64,000 nucleotides of DNA from Paraburkholderia phenazinium (GCF_900141745.1 NZ_FSRM01000001.1:744001-808000), one strand, 5' to 3'; shown: positions 17,290 to 27,081, counted from the first letter of the stretch. Numbers and translations are program-made. The notes: a model not told the origin generated them from the letters alone.

Positions 17290-17682
17290 TCACGCATCCG
17301 CCCGTTCAACCGGATGCGTTTCCAGCCACGCATTCTCATCGTCCTCGAAGAGCCGCGAGCGCGTCAGAAACCGCATCCCCGTGGGCCGCTCGAGCGAAAA
17401 CATCCCACCATTGCCCGGCACGACGTCGATGATCAGCTGTGTGTGCTGCCAATACTCGAATTGCGATTCGCTCATATAGAACGGCACGCCCGCGATCGTG
17501 CCGAGTTTCACATCGGATGAGCCGACCATAAACTCTCCCGCCGGAAAACACATCGGCGCGCTGCCGTCGCAGCATCCTCCGGACTGGTGAAACAACACCG
17601 GCCCATGCTCAGCCTGCAGTTTCCCGATCAACTCCACCGCTGCCGGCGTCACGATCACGCGTTCCACTTCCTTGTCGGCCAT
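17290..17682 (-). CDS. DUF779 family protein
   Basis: A 130-residue protein of DUF779, with the cysteine-rich signature LFHQSGGCCDGSAPMCFPAGEF and MSESQFEYWQHTQLIIDVVPG. Genes of this family repeatedly sit beside aldehyde dehydrogenases of the AcoD/ExaC type, as here, 67 bases downstream of one on the same strand. A role linked to acetaldehyde oxidation is likely but undefined; the cysteines could bind metal. Confidence 0.88.
   Translation of the reverse strand: MADKEVERVIVTPAAVELIGKLQAEHGPVLFHQSGGCCDGSAPMCFPAGEFMVGSSDVKLGTIAGVPFYMSESQFEYWQHTQLIIDVVPGNGGMFSLERPTGMRFLTRSRLFEDDENAWLETHPVERADA
17292..17319. terminator. Hairpin between convergent eutC and DUF779 genes
   Basis: ACGCATCCG (17292-17300) pairs perfectly with CGGATGCGT (17311-17319) around a 10-base loop. 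It overlaps the last codons of the DUF779 gene. On the plus strand it is followed by a short TT only, so termination is plausible rather than certain. Confidence 0.4.
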
Positions 17683-17749
17683 AACTATTCCCCGCTGAAG
17701 AAAAGAAAGCGAGCCGCACGATGCGGCCCGCTCACAAGGAACGTCTTGC

Positions 17750-19270
17750 TCAGAAGAAGCCGAGCGGCTTGTCGCTGTAGCTGACGAGGAGATTCTTCGT
17801 TTGCTGATAGTGATCGAGCATCATCTTGTGATTTTCACGGCCGATGCCCGATTGCTTGTAGCCGCCGAACGCCGCATGCGCCGGATACGCGTGATAGCAG
17901 TTGGTCCACACGCGCCCCGCCTGAATCCCGCGTCCCATGCGGAAAGCGCGCGAACCGTCGCGGCTCCACACGCCGGCGCCGAGACCGTACAGAGTGTCGT
18001 TCGCAATCTCCAACGCTTCGTCTTCGTTCTTGAAGGTCGTCACCGACACCACCGGCCCGAAGATTTCTTCCTGGAAAATACGCATCTTGTTCTGGCCGCG
18101 GAATACCGTCGGCTTCACGTAGTAGCCTTTCTTCAGCTCACCGTCGAGTGCATTGCGCTCGCCGCCGATCAGGCATTCCGCGCCTTCCTGCTTGCCAAGA
18201 TCGATGTACGAGAGGATCTTTTCGAGCTGCTCCTGCGAAGCTTGCGCGCCGATCATGGTCTTGCTGTCGAGCGGGTGCCCTTGCGTGATTGCGGCAACAC
18301 GCTTGAGCGCACGTTCCATAAAGCGGTCGTAGATCTTTTCGTCGATCAGCACGCGCGACGGACAGGTACAGACTTCACCCTGGTTCAGCGCGAACATCGT
18401 GAAGCCTTCGAGCGCCTTGTCGAAGAAGCTGTCGTCGTGATCCATCACGTCGGCGAAGAAAATATTCGGACTCTTGCCGCCGAGCTCCAGCGTTACCGGG
18501 ATGATGTTCTGACTCGCGTATTGCATGATCAGGCGGCCAGTGGTCGTCTCGCCGGTGAAGGCAATCTTGGCAATGCGCTTGTTCGACGCGAGCGGCTTGC
18601 CTGCCTCGAGACCGAAGCCGTTGACGACGTTGATGACGCCTGCCGGCAGCAGATCCTGAATCAGTTCGAGCAGCACAAGGATCGAAGCGGGCGTTTGCTC
18701 TGCCGGCTTCAGTACGACGCAATTGCCGGCTGCCAGCGCTGGAGCGAGCTTCCACACCGCCATCAGGATCGGGAAGTTCCACGGGATGATCTGCCCCACC
18801 ACGCCGAGCGGTTCGTGGAAGTGGTAGGCCATGGTTTCGCTGTCGATCTCGGAGATCGAGCCTTCCTGGGCGCGCACGCAGCTTGCGAAGTAGCGGAAGT
18901 GATCGATGGCAAGCGGGATATCCGCGGCCATCGATTCGCGTAGCGGCTTGCCGTTATCGATCGTCTCTGCGACGGCGATACGCTGCAGGTTCGCTTCCAT
19001 GCGATCGGCGATGCGGTTGAGGATGTTGGCGCGATCGGTCGTCGAGGTCTTGCCCCATGCCACTTTGGCGCGATGCGCGGCATCGAGCGCGAGTTCGATA
19101 TCGGCTTCGCGCGAACGCGGAATCGACGTGAACGGTTCACCTGTAATGGGCGAGATATTGTCGAAGTACTCGCCGCCAACCGGCTTCACCCATTCACCGC
19201 CGATAAAGTTCTGATACTGCTTTTTGTACGGGAATTCGGTGGTCAGAAACTGCATTTCTGCGTGGTTCAT
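17750..19270 (-). CDS. NAD-dependent aldehyde (acetaldehyde) dehydrogenase, AcoD/ExaC type
   Basis: A 506-residue enzyme oxidising aldehydes to acids with NAD. Signatures: [31 protein letters not shown] (catalytic Glu near 267) and [11 protein letters not shown] (nucleophile Cys301). The opening [16 protein letters not shown] and the AYHFHEPLG segment fit the AcoD/ExaC acetaldehyde group. ATG 19270 is used because GGAG lies just upstream; the longer frame to 19426 runs through the promoter. It faces eutBC, which makes acetaldehyde, and precedes DUF779. A sigma-54 promoter with dyads upstream (19341-19490) suggests control by an AcoR-like activator not in the window. Confidence 0.93.
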   Translation of the reverse strand: MNHAEMQFLTTEFPYKKQYQNFIGGEWVKPVGGEYFDNISPITGEPFTSIPRSREADIELALDAAHRAKVAWGKTSTTDRANILNRIADRMEANLQRIAVAETIDNGKPLRESMAADIPLAIDHFRYFASCVRAQEGSISEIDSETMAYHFHEPLGVVGQIIPWNFPILMAVWKLAPALAAGNCVVLKPAEQTPASILVLLELIQDLLPAGVINVVNGFGLEAGKPLASNKRIAKIAFTGETTTGRLIMQYASQNIIPVTLELGGKSPNIFFADVMDHDDSFFDKALEGFTMFALNQGEVCTCPSRVLIDEKIYDRFMERALKRVAAITQGHPLDSKTMIGAQASQEQLEKILSYIDLGKQEGAECLIGGERNALDGELKKGYYVKPTVFRGQNKMRIFQEEIFGPVVSVTTFKNEDEALEIANDTLYGLGAGVWSRDGSRAFRMGRGIQAGRVWTNCYHAYPAHAAFGGYKQSGIGRENHKMMLDHYQQTKNLLVSYSDKPLGFF

Positions 19271-19340
19271 CTGTGCGCTCCTCACATGTTCGAATGGTGG
19301 AATACCCGGCGCGGCGATCCGCTTGCCGCCCGTCGAATAC

Positions 19341-19356
19341 GCCAGAAGCGTGCCAA
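19341..19356 (-). promoter_or_regulatory. Sigma-54 promoter of the aldehyde dehydrogenase
   Basis: On the minus strand TTGGCACGCTTCTGGC has the invariant GG-N10-GC (GG at 19354-19353, GC at 19342-19341) and matches TGGCACG-N4-TTGC except for one base. The ATG lies about 70 bases downstream. Confidence 0.7.
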
Positions 19357-19415
19357 CGCATGTGACCGGAGACTCAGCATGGCCCGGTGGACACCATCGA
19401 CGTACCTCGCCGTTG

Positions 19416-19490
19416 GAACTGTTCAATGTGTTCAGTGTGGCGCGTGCTGTTTAGGAGCAGAGGGTGTGCAGAGTGTTCAGGAATTGAACA
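19416..19490. promoter_or_regulatory. Likely enhancer-binding sites upstream of the sigma-54 promoter
   Basis: A perfect dyad TGTTCA-GGAAT-TGAACA (19474-19490), a GAAC-T-GTTC dyad (19416-19424) and two direct TGTTCA copies nine bases apart (19420, 19429) lie 60-135 bases upstream of the -24 element. That is the position expected for a sigma-54 activator such as AcoR. Confidence 0.55.
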
Positions 19491-19588
19491 ATCCAAAGAG
19501 CGGGAAGGCTGCAATGGATAAGGTGAGCACGGGGCGTGAGGCCGCCGCGTACTGCGGCAGCGGTTGAGTGGTTGCGGCGAGTTCAAGC

Positions 19589-21862
19589 TTACTTGCGCAG
19601 GAGTCGCAAGCCGTTGCCCACCACCAGCAGACTGGCGCCTGCATCGGCGAACACGGCCATCCACATCGTGCCGTAGCCCATCAACGTGAGCGTCAGAACC
19701 ACCGCCTTCAGGCCGAGCGCTAGGGCAATGTTCTGCACCAGTATCGAGTGCGTCGCCTGCGAGAGCCGGATGAAGAGCGGAATCTTGCGCAGGTCGTCGT
19801 CCATCAGGGCGACGTCTGCGGTTTCGATGGCGGTGTCGGTGCCCATCGCACCCATCGCGAAGCCGATGTCTGCGCGAGCGAGCGCCGGGGCATCGTTGAT
19901 GCCGTCGCCCACCATGCCGACCGTCACGCCATTGGCCGACAACCCTTCTACGGCCTTGAGCTTGTCTTCCGGTAACTGGTCGCCGAGTGCGCGATCGATG
20001 CCGACGAGGCTCGCGATGGTTTCGGCCGTGTGCGGGTTGTCGCCGGTCAGCATGGCCGTTTGCACCCCCAGCTTGTGCAGGTCGGCAATCGCGGCGCGAC
20101 TGCTCTCCTTCACCGTATCGGCTACGGCGAAGAGGGCCAGCACGCGTTCTTCGTCCATCAGCATGACGACGGTTTTGCCCCGGCGTTCGAGCGTATCGAG
20201 CCGTGCTTCGAGCGCCGTCGAGCAGCGGCCGAGTTCGTGGACGAGGCGGTGGTTGCCGAGCAGATACGGCGTGCCGTCGATCATGCCGCGCACGCCGCGT
20301 CCGGGAATCGCCTCGAACCCGCTAACCTTCAACCACTCGATACCGTCGGTTTTGGCCGCGCCCGCAATCGCCTGCGACACCGGATGATCGGAGCGACCAG
20401 CGAGACTCGCGGCAAGGCTGCGGCAGCGGGTGAGTGCGACATCCTCCACACGCATTTCGAAGTCCGTCTGCATCGGTTTGCCGCGGGTGATCGTGCCGGT
20501 CTTGTCGAGAGCGAGCCACTTCAGCTTGCGGCCCTGCTCGAGGTACGCGCCACCCTTGATCAGGATGCCCCGGCGGGCGGCGGCCGCGAGACCGCTCACG
20601 ATCGTCACGGGGGTGGAGATCACCAGCGCGCACGGGCAGGCGATCACCAGCATCACCAGCGCCTTGTAGACCCATTCGTGCCACAGGCCGCCGAACAGCA
20701 TCGGCGGGAGGATCGCCACAGCCAGCGCGACGGCGAACACGATCGGCGTGTAGACGCGGGCGAACTGGTCGACGAAGCGCTGCGTCGGCGCTTTGGAGCC
20801 TTGCGCTTCTTCGACCGCGTGGATGATGCGAGCAAGCGTGGTGTTGCTGGCGGCGGCCGTCACGCGGTAGTCGAAGGAACCGCTCTGGTTGATCGTGCCG
20901 GCGAATACGGCGTCGCCTTCGGCTTTGTCGACCGGCAGGCTTTCGCCGGTGATCGGCGCCTGGTTCACGCTCGAGCGGCCTGCGACGATCTCGCCATCAA
21001 GTCCGATTCGCTCGCCCGGCTTTACTCGCACGATGTCGCCCAGTGTGACCGATTTGATATCGACAGCGCGCCAACTGCCGTCGGGCTGCTGGACGGAGGC
21101 TTCTTCGGGCGTCAGTTGCATGAGGCCCTTGATCGCGTTGCGGGCGCGGTCGAGCGATTTGGCTTCGATCAGTTCGGCGATCGTGAACAGCACCATTACG
21201 GTGGCAGCTTCTGGCCATTGCTGCAGGACCAGCGCGCCGGTGACCGCGATGCTCATCAGTGCGTTGATGTTGAGGTTGCCATTGCGGATGGCGAGCCAGC
21301 CTTTCTTGTAGGTGGTGAGGCCGCAAGACAGTACAGCGACGATGGCCAGCACCGCCGCGAGCCACGCGGGTGCGCCGAGCCAGCTAACCGCTTCCGAGCC
21401 CACAGCGGCCGCGCCGGCGAGTGCCAGCGGCCACCACGGCTTGTGCGGCTCGGCGGGTGGGTTCGTGAGCGGGGCGGTTGCGTCGGCCAGTTGAGGTTCG
21501 AAATCGAGCGAGCGCAGGCTCGCCAGAATCGAGCCGAGCGCCTCGGGGGCATGCACGACCGTAAGCACGCGCTGCATCAGGTTGAAGTCGAGGCTGCGCA
21601 CGTAGGGCATCCGGCCGAGCTTCTTGCGGATCAACGCCTCTTCGGTCGGGCAATCCATCTGCATGATGCGGATCGAGGTGCGCACGTTAGCACCGATGGT
21701 TTCGGGTCCAGAAAGCTTGGCCAGCGCGACGGGCGCGGCAGAGCAGCAGGCGTCGGCGTGGTTGTGGACGTGCTCATGTGGCGAAACCCGCTCCGGATGG
21801 GCGTGAGCGCACGACTCCCCGTGCTCATGACGGTGCGTTTCTGCGTGGCTGGCGTGAGGCAT
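19589..21862 (-). CDS. cadA: Cadmium/zinc/lead-exporting P1B-type ATPase
   Basis: A 757-residue inner-membrane metal pump. It has a His-rich N-terminus (HAETHRHEHGESCAHAHPE), a heavy-metal-associated domain with the variant metal motif MDCPTEEAL, the transmembrane CPC motif (VIACPCALVIS), the phosphorylation site DKTGTITRG, and GDGINDAPAL in the hinge. CPC with DCPTEE points to Zn/Cd/Pb rather than Cu. ATG 21862 replaces the longer frame because AGGA precedes it and the upstream part overlaps the cadR operator. Divergent from cadR, which controls it. Confidence 0.95.
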   Translation of the reverse strand: MPHASHAETHRHEHGESCAHAHPERVSPHEHVHNHADACCSAAPVALAKLSGPETIGANVRTSIRIMQMDCPTEEALIRKKLGRMPYVRSLDFNLMQRVLTVVHAPEALGSILASLRSLDFEPQLADATAPLTNPPAEPHKPWWPLALAGAAAVGSEAVSWLGAPAWLAAVLAIVAVLSCGLTTYKKGWLAIRNGNLNINALMSIAVTGALVLQQWPEAATVMVLFTIAELIEAKSLDRARNAIKGLMQLTPEEASVQQPDGSWRAVDIKSVTLGDIVRVKPGERIGLDGEIVAGRSSVNQAPITGESLPVDKAEGDAVFAGTINQSGSFDYRVTAAASNTTLARIIHAVEEAQGSKAPTQRFVDQFARVYTPIVFAVALAVAILPPMLFGGLWHEWVYKALVMLVIACPCALVISTPVTIVSGLAAAARRGILIKGGAYLEQGRKLKWLALDKTGTITRGKPMQTDFEMRVEDVALTRCRSLAASLAGRSDHPVSQAIAGAAKTDGIEWLKVSGFEAIPGRGVRGMIDGTPYLLGNHRLVHELGRCSTALEARLDTLERRGKTVVMLMDEERVLALFAVADTVKESSRAAIADLHKLGVQTAMLTGDNPHTAETIASLVGIDRALGDQLPEDKLKAVEGLSANGVTVGMVGDGINDAPALARADIGFAMGAMGTDTAIETADVALMDDDLRKIPLFIRLSQATHSILVQNIALALGLKAVVLTLTLMGYGTMWMAVFADAGASLLVVGNGLRLLRK

Positions 21863-21889
21863 GGTGGCTTCCTGGCTGGATTTGTGGTC

Positions 21890-21921
21890 TAGTAAACACC
21901 TTGAAGCCACTACAAGGTCAA
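21890..21921 (-). promoter_or_regulatory. CadR/MerR-type operator-promoter of cadA
   Basis: A perfect dyad ACCTTG-N9-CAAGGT (21898-21918) lies in the spacer of a promoter with -35 TTGACC (21921-21916) and -10-like TTACTA (21895-21890). The 20-base spacer is the over-long type that MerR proteins correct by DNA distortion. The dyad's centre resembles known CadR/PbrR operators. Confidence 0.8.
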
Positions 21922-21941
21922 GGACGCAATCCGGAGGCTCC

Positions 21942-22373
21942 ATGAAAATCGGCGAACTCGCGAAGATTGCCCACTGCACCACCGAAACCATCCGCTTCTA
22001 CGAGAAAGAGGGCCTGTTGCCCGAAGCGGACCGCACCGAAGCGAATTACCGCAGCTACGCGGCGCGCCACGTCGAACGCCTGCGTTTCATCCGCAACTGC
22101 CGCGCGCTCGACATGACGCACGACGAAATCCGCGCTCTACTGCGCCTGACCGACACCCCAGCCGACGGCTGCGGCGCGATCAACACGCTGATCGACGAGC
22201 ACATTGCGCATGTCGATACGCGGATCGACGAGCTCAAGCAACTCAAGGCGCAATTGACGTCGTTGCGCGAACAATGCCAGATCGAACAGGCCGTCGAGGA
22301 TTGCGGCATCGTCCACGGACTCACCGACATGGAAGTGAGCGCCCCCCGTTCGCGGCATACACATCTGGGTTGA
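21942..22373 (+). CDS. cadR: Cd(II)/Pb(II)-responsive MerR-family regulator
   Basis: A 143-residue MerR-family activator: winged HTH (MKIGELAKIAHCTTETIRFYEKEGLLPEA pattern), dimerisation helix, and metal-site cysteines at DGCGAIN and near the end (CQIEQ, EDCGIVHG). ATG 21942 has GGAGG upstream. Divergent from cadA across a shared operator, so it is expected to repress without metal and activate cadA with Cd/Pb/Zn. The C-terminal RSRHTHLG may add a metal ligand. Confidence 0.93.
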   Translation: MKIGELAKIAHCTTETIRFYEKEGLLPEADRTEANYRSYAARHVERLRFIRNCRALDMTHDEIRALLRLTDTPADGCGAINTLIDEHIAHVDTRIDELKQLKAQLTSLREQCQIEQAVEDCGIVHGLTDMEVSAPRSRHTHLG

Positions 22374-22400
22374 GCGGGCGCTGACCCGGTCGGACCCATT

Positions 22401-22433
22401 GCCCGGCAGCACGCGCGCGACGCCTGCTGCCGG
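22401..22433. other. Strong 11-bp stem hairpin after cadR
   Basis: GCCCGGCAGCA (22401-22411) pairs perfectly with TGCTGCCGGGC (22423-22433). No T-tract follows, so it is either a Rho-assisted 3' end for cadR or an RNA element. Confidence 0.45.
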
Positions 22434-22470
22434 GCCGCACCATTAAACGAATCGAAGTTGGAGAATCAAC

Positions 22471-22656
22471 GTGTTCAAGTGTAGAAACCAGTCCTGCGAA
22501 GCGCGATGGGAGCAGGCAGACGTCGTCATCAAGAACGAGGGCCAGGGGCTCCTGTTCCGCTGCCCGATGTGCGGCGCACGCAATTACGTCGAGCGCTTCG
22601 ACGCGGACGATGGCTCGGTGGTCTACGAGCAGATCGATGGCCGTCCCCTCCAGTAA
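22471..22656 (+). CDS. Small zinc-ribbon protein
   Basis: A 61-residue protein starting at GTG, with two CxxC-like pairs (CRNQSC and CPMCG) that would form a treble-clef or ribbon zinc site, followed by an acidic tail. Family unknown to me. It is 21 bases upstream of dbpA and may be cotranscribed with it. GGAG nine bases before the GTG supports the start. Confidence 0.7.
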   Translation: MFKCRNQSCEARWEQADVVIKNEGQGLLFRCPMCGARNYVERFDADDGSVVYEQIDGRPLQ

Positions 22657-22677
22657 GCCCAGCCGAGCCCTCGACAC

Positions 22678-24090
22678 ATGAACAGTCCCACGACCACCGC
22701 CGCGCCTGCGGGCGCACCCTTCAGCCTGCTACCGCTGGCGCCGGCGATGCTCGCCAATCTCACGCAGCTCGGCTACGTCGAGATGACGCCGATCCAGGCC
22801 GCGAGCCTGCCGATCGCGCTGGCCGGCAACGATCTGATCGCCCAGGCGAAAACCGGTAGCGGCAAAACCGCGGCGTTTTCGCTCGCACTGCTGGCGCGCC
22901 TCGACGCGCGCAACTTCGACGTGCAGGCCATGGTGCTGTGCCCGACGCGCGAATTGGCCGATCAGGTCACGCAGGAAATCCGCCGCCTCGCGCGCGCCGA
23001 ACAGAACATCAAGGTGCTGACGCTGTGCGGCGGCACGCCAATGCGTCCGCAAACCGCGAGCCTGGAGCAAGGCGCGCATATCGTCGTCGGCACGCCGGGG
23101 CGCATCATGGATCACCTCGAGCGCGGCAGTCTCGCCCTCGGCGCGCTGAACACGCTGGTACTCGATGAAGCCGACCGCATGCTCGACATGGGTTTCTTCG
23201 ACGACATCGCGACCGTCGTGCGTCAGTGTCCGAAGGAGCGCCAGACGCTGTTGTTCTCCGCGACGTACCCTGATGGCATCGTCAAGCTGAGCCAGCAGTT
23301 CCTGCGCAATCCCAAGGAAGTAAAGTTGGAGGAGCGGCATGACAACAGCAAGATTCGTCAACGCTTCTACGAAGTGACGGAAGACGGCCGGCTGCACGCA
23401 GTCGGGTTGCTGCTGAATCACTACCGCCCGGTGAGCTCGCTGGCATTCTGCAATACCAAACAGCAATGTCGCGATCTGCTCGACGTGCTGCGTGCGCAGG
23501 GCTTTCATGCGCTCGCACTGCACGGCGAACTCGATCAGCGCGAGCGCGATCAGGTGCTGATCCAGTTTGCGAATCGTAGCTGCTCGGTGCTGGTAGCGAC
23601 TGACGTTGCCGCCCGTGGGCTGGACATCGAGCAGCTCGAAGCGGTGATCAACGTCGATGTGACGCCGGATCCCGAGGTGCACGTGCATCGTATCGGCCGT
23701 ACAGGTCGTGCCGATCAGGAGGGCTGGGCACTGAGTCTCGCGAGCATGAACGAGATGGGCCGCGTCGGCAGTCTCGAGCAGGCGCAGGGACGTGAGGTGG
23801 AGTGGCATCCCCTATCGGAGCTGACATCGACCAGCAACGAGCGCCTGTTGCCGCCGATGGAAACGCTGCAGATTCTCGGCGGCCGCAAGGAAAAGATCCG
23901 TCCGGGCGACGTGCTCGGCGCGCTGACCGGCGAAGCGGGTTTCGCCGGCTCGCAGATCGGCAAGATCAATGTGACGGAGTTCTCGACCTACGTTGCGGTT
24001 GAGCGCAGCATCGCACGCGATGCGTTGCGCAAGCTTAGCGCCGGCAAGGTGAAGGGCAAGAAGGTCAAAGTCCGCATGATGGACGAGTAA
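22678..24090 (+). CDS. dbpA: ATP-dependent DEAD-box RNA helicase DbpA
   Basis: A 470-residue helicase acting in 50S ribosome assembly at 23S rRNA hairpin 92. Q motif (MTPIQAASLPIAL), Walker A AQAKTGSGKTA, DEAD box (VLDEADRML), SAT (LLFSATYP) and HRIGRTGRAD are all intact. The C-terminal 75 residues are the DbpA RNA-binding domain (KIRPGDVLGALTGEAGFAGSQIGKI), which separates it from RhlE or SrmB. Length is normal. Confidence 0.96.
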   Translation: MNSPTTTAAPAGAPFSLLPLAPAMLANLTQLGYVEMTPIQAASLPIALAGNDLIAQAKTGSGKTAAFSLALLARLDARNFDVQAMVLCPTRELADQVTQEIRRLARAEQNIKVLTLCGGTPMRPQTASLEQGAHIVVGTPGRIMDHLERGSLALGALNTLVLDEADRMLDMGFFDDIATVVRQCPKERQTLLFSATYPDGIVKLSQQFLRNPKEVKLEERHDNSKIRQRFYEVTEDGRLHAVGLLLNHYRPVSSLAFCNTKQQCRDLLDVLRAQGFHALALHGELDQRERDQVLIQFANRSCSVLVATDVAARGLDIEQLEAVINVDVTPDPEVHVHRIGRTGRADQEGWALSLASMNEMGRVGSLEQAQGREVEWHPLSELTSTSNERLLPPMETLQILGGRKEKIRPGDVLGALTGEAGFAGSQIGKINVTEFSTYVAVERSIARDALRKLSAGKVKGKKVKVRMMDE

Positions 24091-24125
24091 GCGTCACGAA
24101 CGGCGGCGCTTACTCCCGGCGACCG

Positions 24126-24437
24126 CTATCGTCGCGCGCTGCCTTGCTCCTCCAGCGCAGCCAGAAGTGCGTTGGTCTGTTCCAGCAGCGCCGTGTGATA
24201 GGCCGACGGCATTTCGACGTCGTCGGTGATCGACATCGTGTCGTTGACGCCGTGGCGGAATATCCGTGTGATCTCATCGCATTGCGCCGCGGTCAGTTGC
24301 GGCAACGTCGCGTCAAAGAACCTGCACAGCACCATTGCGCGGGCGCCGATGCGGGAAACCGCGTTGCTGTTCGACACGGCGAAACTTGCGTAGGCGCTCA
24401 GAAGTTCACCAGTGACGTTCGTGGTGGTTGTGCTCAT
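24126..24437 (-). CDS. Small hypothetical protein coupled to the chemoreceptor gene
   Basis: A 103-residue mostly helical protein without a signal peptide. Its ATG (24437-24435) overlaps the last base of the chemoreceptor stop (TGATG), so translation is probably coupled. I do not recognise the family. Context suggests a partner or modifier in the same signalling pathway; this is inference only. Confidence 0.7.
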   Translation of the reverse strand: MSTTTTNVTGELLSAYASFAVSNSNAVSRIGARAMVLCRFFDATLPQLTAAQCDEITRIFRHGVNDTMSITDDVEMPSAYHTALLEQTNALLAALEEQGSARR

Positions 24438-26146
24438 CAGAACGCCTCCCATGTTGGATCTGACTTGTGCGTCAGCGCAAGCGGTTCAGCGGCTGGCGAG
24501 GGCGCGGGCGCTTGCCCGATTGCTTTTAACCTCGCGGGCGCCTTCGATATCTTCCGCACGGGAACGAGTGGCCGGTTCTCCGCAACCGGCATGCGCGACA
24601 CGGAGGACTCACGGTCGTCGAGCCTGAACGCCGACACCGCCCCCTGCAGATTGTTCGCCTGCTCTTCGAGGGAATGCGCCGCCGCAGCGGCCTCTTCGAC
24701 GAGCGCCGCGTTCTGTTGCGTGACTTCGTCCATCTGGCCGACTGCCTGGTTCACCTGCTCAATGCCGCGACTTTGCTCTTCAGACGCCGCAGCGATCTCG
24801 CCGACGAGATCCGAGACCTGCTGGATGGCCTGCTTGACCTGGCGCACCGTTGCACTGACTTCCGTGGCCTGTCTGGCGCCGTCCTGAATCGTTGCCACGG
24901 ACGAGCTGATCAATTCCTTGATTTCTTTCGCGGCGGCGGCCGAGCGCTGAGCCAGACTGCGGACCTCGCTGGCCACGACGGCAAAGCCGCGGCCCTGCTC
25001 GCCCGCGCGTGCGGCTTCGACCGCTGCATTCAGCGCAAGAATATTGGTCTGGAAAGCAATGCTTTCGATGACGCCGGTAATGTCGGAGATCTTGCTTGAG
25101 CTACTGCTGATCTGATCGATCGTGCCGACCATGGCCTGAACGGAATTGTTGCCTGTGTCCGCTATATCGGTCGCGTGCATGGCGAGGGTGTTCGCCTGGC
25201 GCGCATTGTCGGCGTTCTGCTTTACCGTCTCCGTCAACTGCACCATGCTGGCGGCGGTTTCTTCAAGCGATGCCGCCTGTTGTTCGGTGCGCGCGGAGAG
25301 GTCGGTATTGCCGCTTGCGATTTCGCGTGACGCGACAGCAACCGAGGCAGTAGACGATTTAATCCCGCGAACCGTATCGCTGAGATTCCCGTCCATTTTC
25401 CTCAATGCTTCGAGCAACTGACCAAACTCGCCTCGTGAATCGACGGTGACGCGATTTTCCAGTTCACCGTTTGCGATATGGTTCGCTACGTCAATCGCCC
25501 TGTTGAGCGGATTCAGAATCGTGCGCAGCAGGTAGGTGGATATTCCCACGGCAACAACAATGCCGGCCACGAGCAGACCGATCGCGATCCAACGCGTAGT
25601 CGCGAAGGTGGCGTCGCTGTCGTCGACAAATTGTTTGGCCTGAGCCAGATTGAGTGCGGCGTCCTCGTCCAGAGCATTGTTCATGGACGTTGACACCGCA
25701 AGAACGTCTTCGATTGCAGTACCAGCCGCATCGAAATTCCCTGCGCTAGCTGCAGCTACGGCCTGGTTCGTTGACGCCGTGAAGCGCGGCAGCATGTTCT
25801 TGATGCGCTCCGCGATCTCATGTTCCTTGTCGCTGGATATCCCGCTTGAATAGTAGTGATTCCACGATTTATTGAGCTGTTCAAAATACGTGGCGATTGC
25901 CGCGGCGTACTCCGCTGTCCTGGCCGGATCGTGGAATACCTGAATGCGCCTTAGCATAAGGCGCACATTGAGTTGGGCTATGCGAACTTCCGATAGATCG
26001 GAGATCGGAACGGTGTTGCCAACGTATCCGTTGGCGACGTTCGAATTGACTCTGGAAAGCCCGAGTATCCCAAAGAGGCCGATAGCAGCCATGAGTACAA
26101 CGCACGCGCCGAACGCGAAAATGATCTTGATTCTGATTGTTTGCAC
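24437..26146 (-). CDS. Methyl-accepting chemotaxis protein (Tar/Tsr class)
   Basis: A 569-residue chemoreceptor: N-terminal membrane helix (about 8-30), a periplasmic four-helix-bundle sensor (4HB_MCP type), second membrane helix (about 185-210), HAMP, and a signalling tip with [32 protein letters not shown]. The C-terminus ends TWEAF, close to the NWETF pentapeptide that binds CheR/CheB. Start is GTG at 26146. Ligand cannot be told. It is followed by an overlapping small gene. Confidence 0.93.
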   Translation of the reverse strand: MQTIRIKIIFAFGACVVLMAAIGLFGILGLSRVNSNVANGYVGNTVPISDLSEVRIAQLNVRLMLRRIQVFHDPARTAEYAAAIATYFEQLNKSWNHYYSSGISSDKEHEIAERIKNMLPRFTASTNQAVAAASAGNFDAAGTAIEDVLAVSTSMNNALDEDAALNLAQAKQFVDDSDATFATTRWIAIGLLVAGIVVAVGISTYLLRTILNPLNRAIDVANHIANGELENRVTVDSRGEFGQLLEALRKMDGNLSDTVRGIKSSTASVAVASREIASGNTDLSARTEQQAASLEETAASMVQLTETVKQNADNARQANTLAMHATDIADTGNNSVQAMVGTIDQISSSSSKISDITGVIESIAFQTNILALNAAVEAARAGEQGRGFAVVASEVRSLAQRSAAAAKEIKELISSSVATIQDGARQATEVSATVRQVKQAIQQVSDLVGEIAAASEEQSRGIEQVNQAVGQMDEVTQQNAALVEEAAAAAHSLEEQANNLQGAVSAFRLDDRESSVSRMPVAENRPLVPVRKISKAPARLKAIGQAPAPSPAAEPLALTHKSDPTWEAF

Positions 26147-26358
26147 CAGCTTGTCCGTGTCGCGTTCATCGAAAAATTGACGCCATTTTTTGTCACCGCG
26201 AGGTTTTAGATCGCGGTCTGTTACCGATAGTAGCGGTACGGAAACGGCGTGATGCGTTTGGACATGCGTGGTAAGACTTTGGTAGGGGCGCGCTTAATCT
26301 CTGGTAGGGATATGCTCGTTGGGTAAGCGCAATGAGGCTTGTGGGTTTTCCGCTCCCC

Positions 26359-26763
26359 TTAGTCCGACCCACCACCGTCCGTCGAATCGGACTGGATCAG
26401 CGCACGGACCGTTAGATAAACCACGGGCAGATCGTCATCGTCGCGTCTCCAGTCGACCGGCTCGTCAAGATCCGAGCCGGCCAGACGGCTGTCGCCGAAA
26501 CGGACGAACATGTCCCGGACGTGCTCTTTATTTCTCGCCCGGAAGCCGGGATTCTCGAACACCAGTTCGTCGATCGTCTGCAGGGTGCGCCAGGTCGGCA
26601 ATCCACTGCCGATCGGATAAGCGCGACGACCGCTATTCAGATGACGCCTGGCGACTGTGACAATGACCTGCTGAAGGTCGAGCGATGCGCTGCGGAGCGC
26701 GCGTTCGAGGGCAATGGGATCGATGTTTCGGACATCTTCGTCGAAGGCCGTGGCATGGGTCAT
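26359..26763 (-). CDS. Hypothetical protein in SOS-linked pair (134 aa)
   Basis: A 134-residue soluble acidic protein (THATAFDEDVRNIDPIALERAL...), no signal peptide or membrane segment. Its start is 39 bases after the stop of the 92-residue gene upstream, so the two likely form one transcript under the LexA box at 27107-27126. Family not recognised. Confidence 0.65.
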   Translation of the reverse strand: MTHATAFDEDVRNIDPIALERALRSASLDLQQVIVTVARRHLNSGRRAYPIGSGLPTWRTLQTIDELVFENPGFRARNKEHVRDMFVRFGDSRLAGSDLDEPVDWRRDDDDLPVVYLTVRALIQSDSTDGGGSD

Positions 26764-26802
26764 GGTCTTATTTTCCTTGTAGCGTGGGGCGATGCATTTG
26801 CT

Positions 26803-27081
26803 TCAAAGGTGTTTCGATTGGGGCGGGCAGCGCTGTGCGAGCAACTGGCGAATCTGGGCGAGATGGGTGTCGCCGACCGTGCAGTCTTCGATAGGGCGAA
26901 AGCGTTGGCGTGGCATAGGCGGGCGCACGCCGAGATAGCGGCATACCGCGGAGAGGTACGGCTTTCCGTTGCCTCCGAGATGTCGTGCGGCAGCAGCCAC
27001 CCGAGCGTCGCCGGCATGCTTGCACAGCCAGGCGAGTGTTTCGCGGTCGTCGTCGTTCAGGATGCGGATAAGCTGGTTCAT
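26803..27081 (-). CDS. Hypothetical protein, first gene behind an SOS box (92 aa)
   Basis: A 92-residue basic protein (MNQLIRILNDDDRETLAWLC...). Start ATG 27081 is supported by AGGGG eight bases upstream; the longer frame to 27381 runs through the LexA box and the opposite gene. It resembles small helical DNA-binding proteins only in charge and length. First gene of a minus-strand pair, 26 bases from a perfect SOS box. Confidence 0.65.
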   Translation of the reverse strand: MNQLIRILNDDDRETLAWLCKHAGDARVAAAARHLGGNGKPYLSAVCRYLGVRPPMPRQRFRPIEDCTVGDTHLAQIRQLLAQRCPPQSKHL

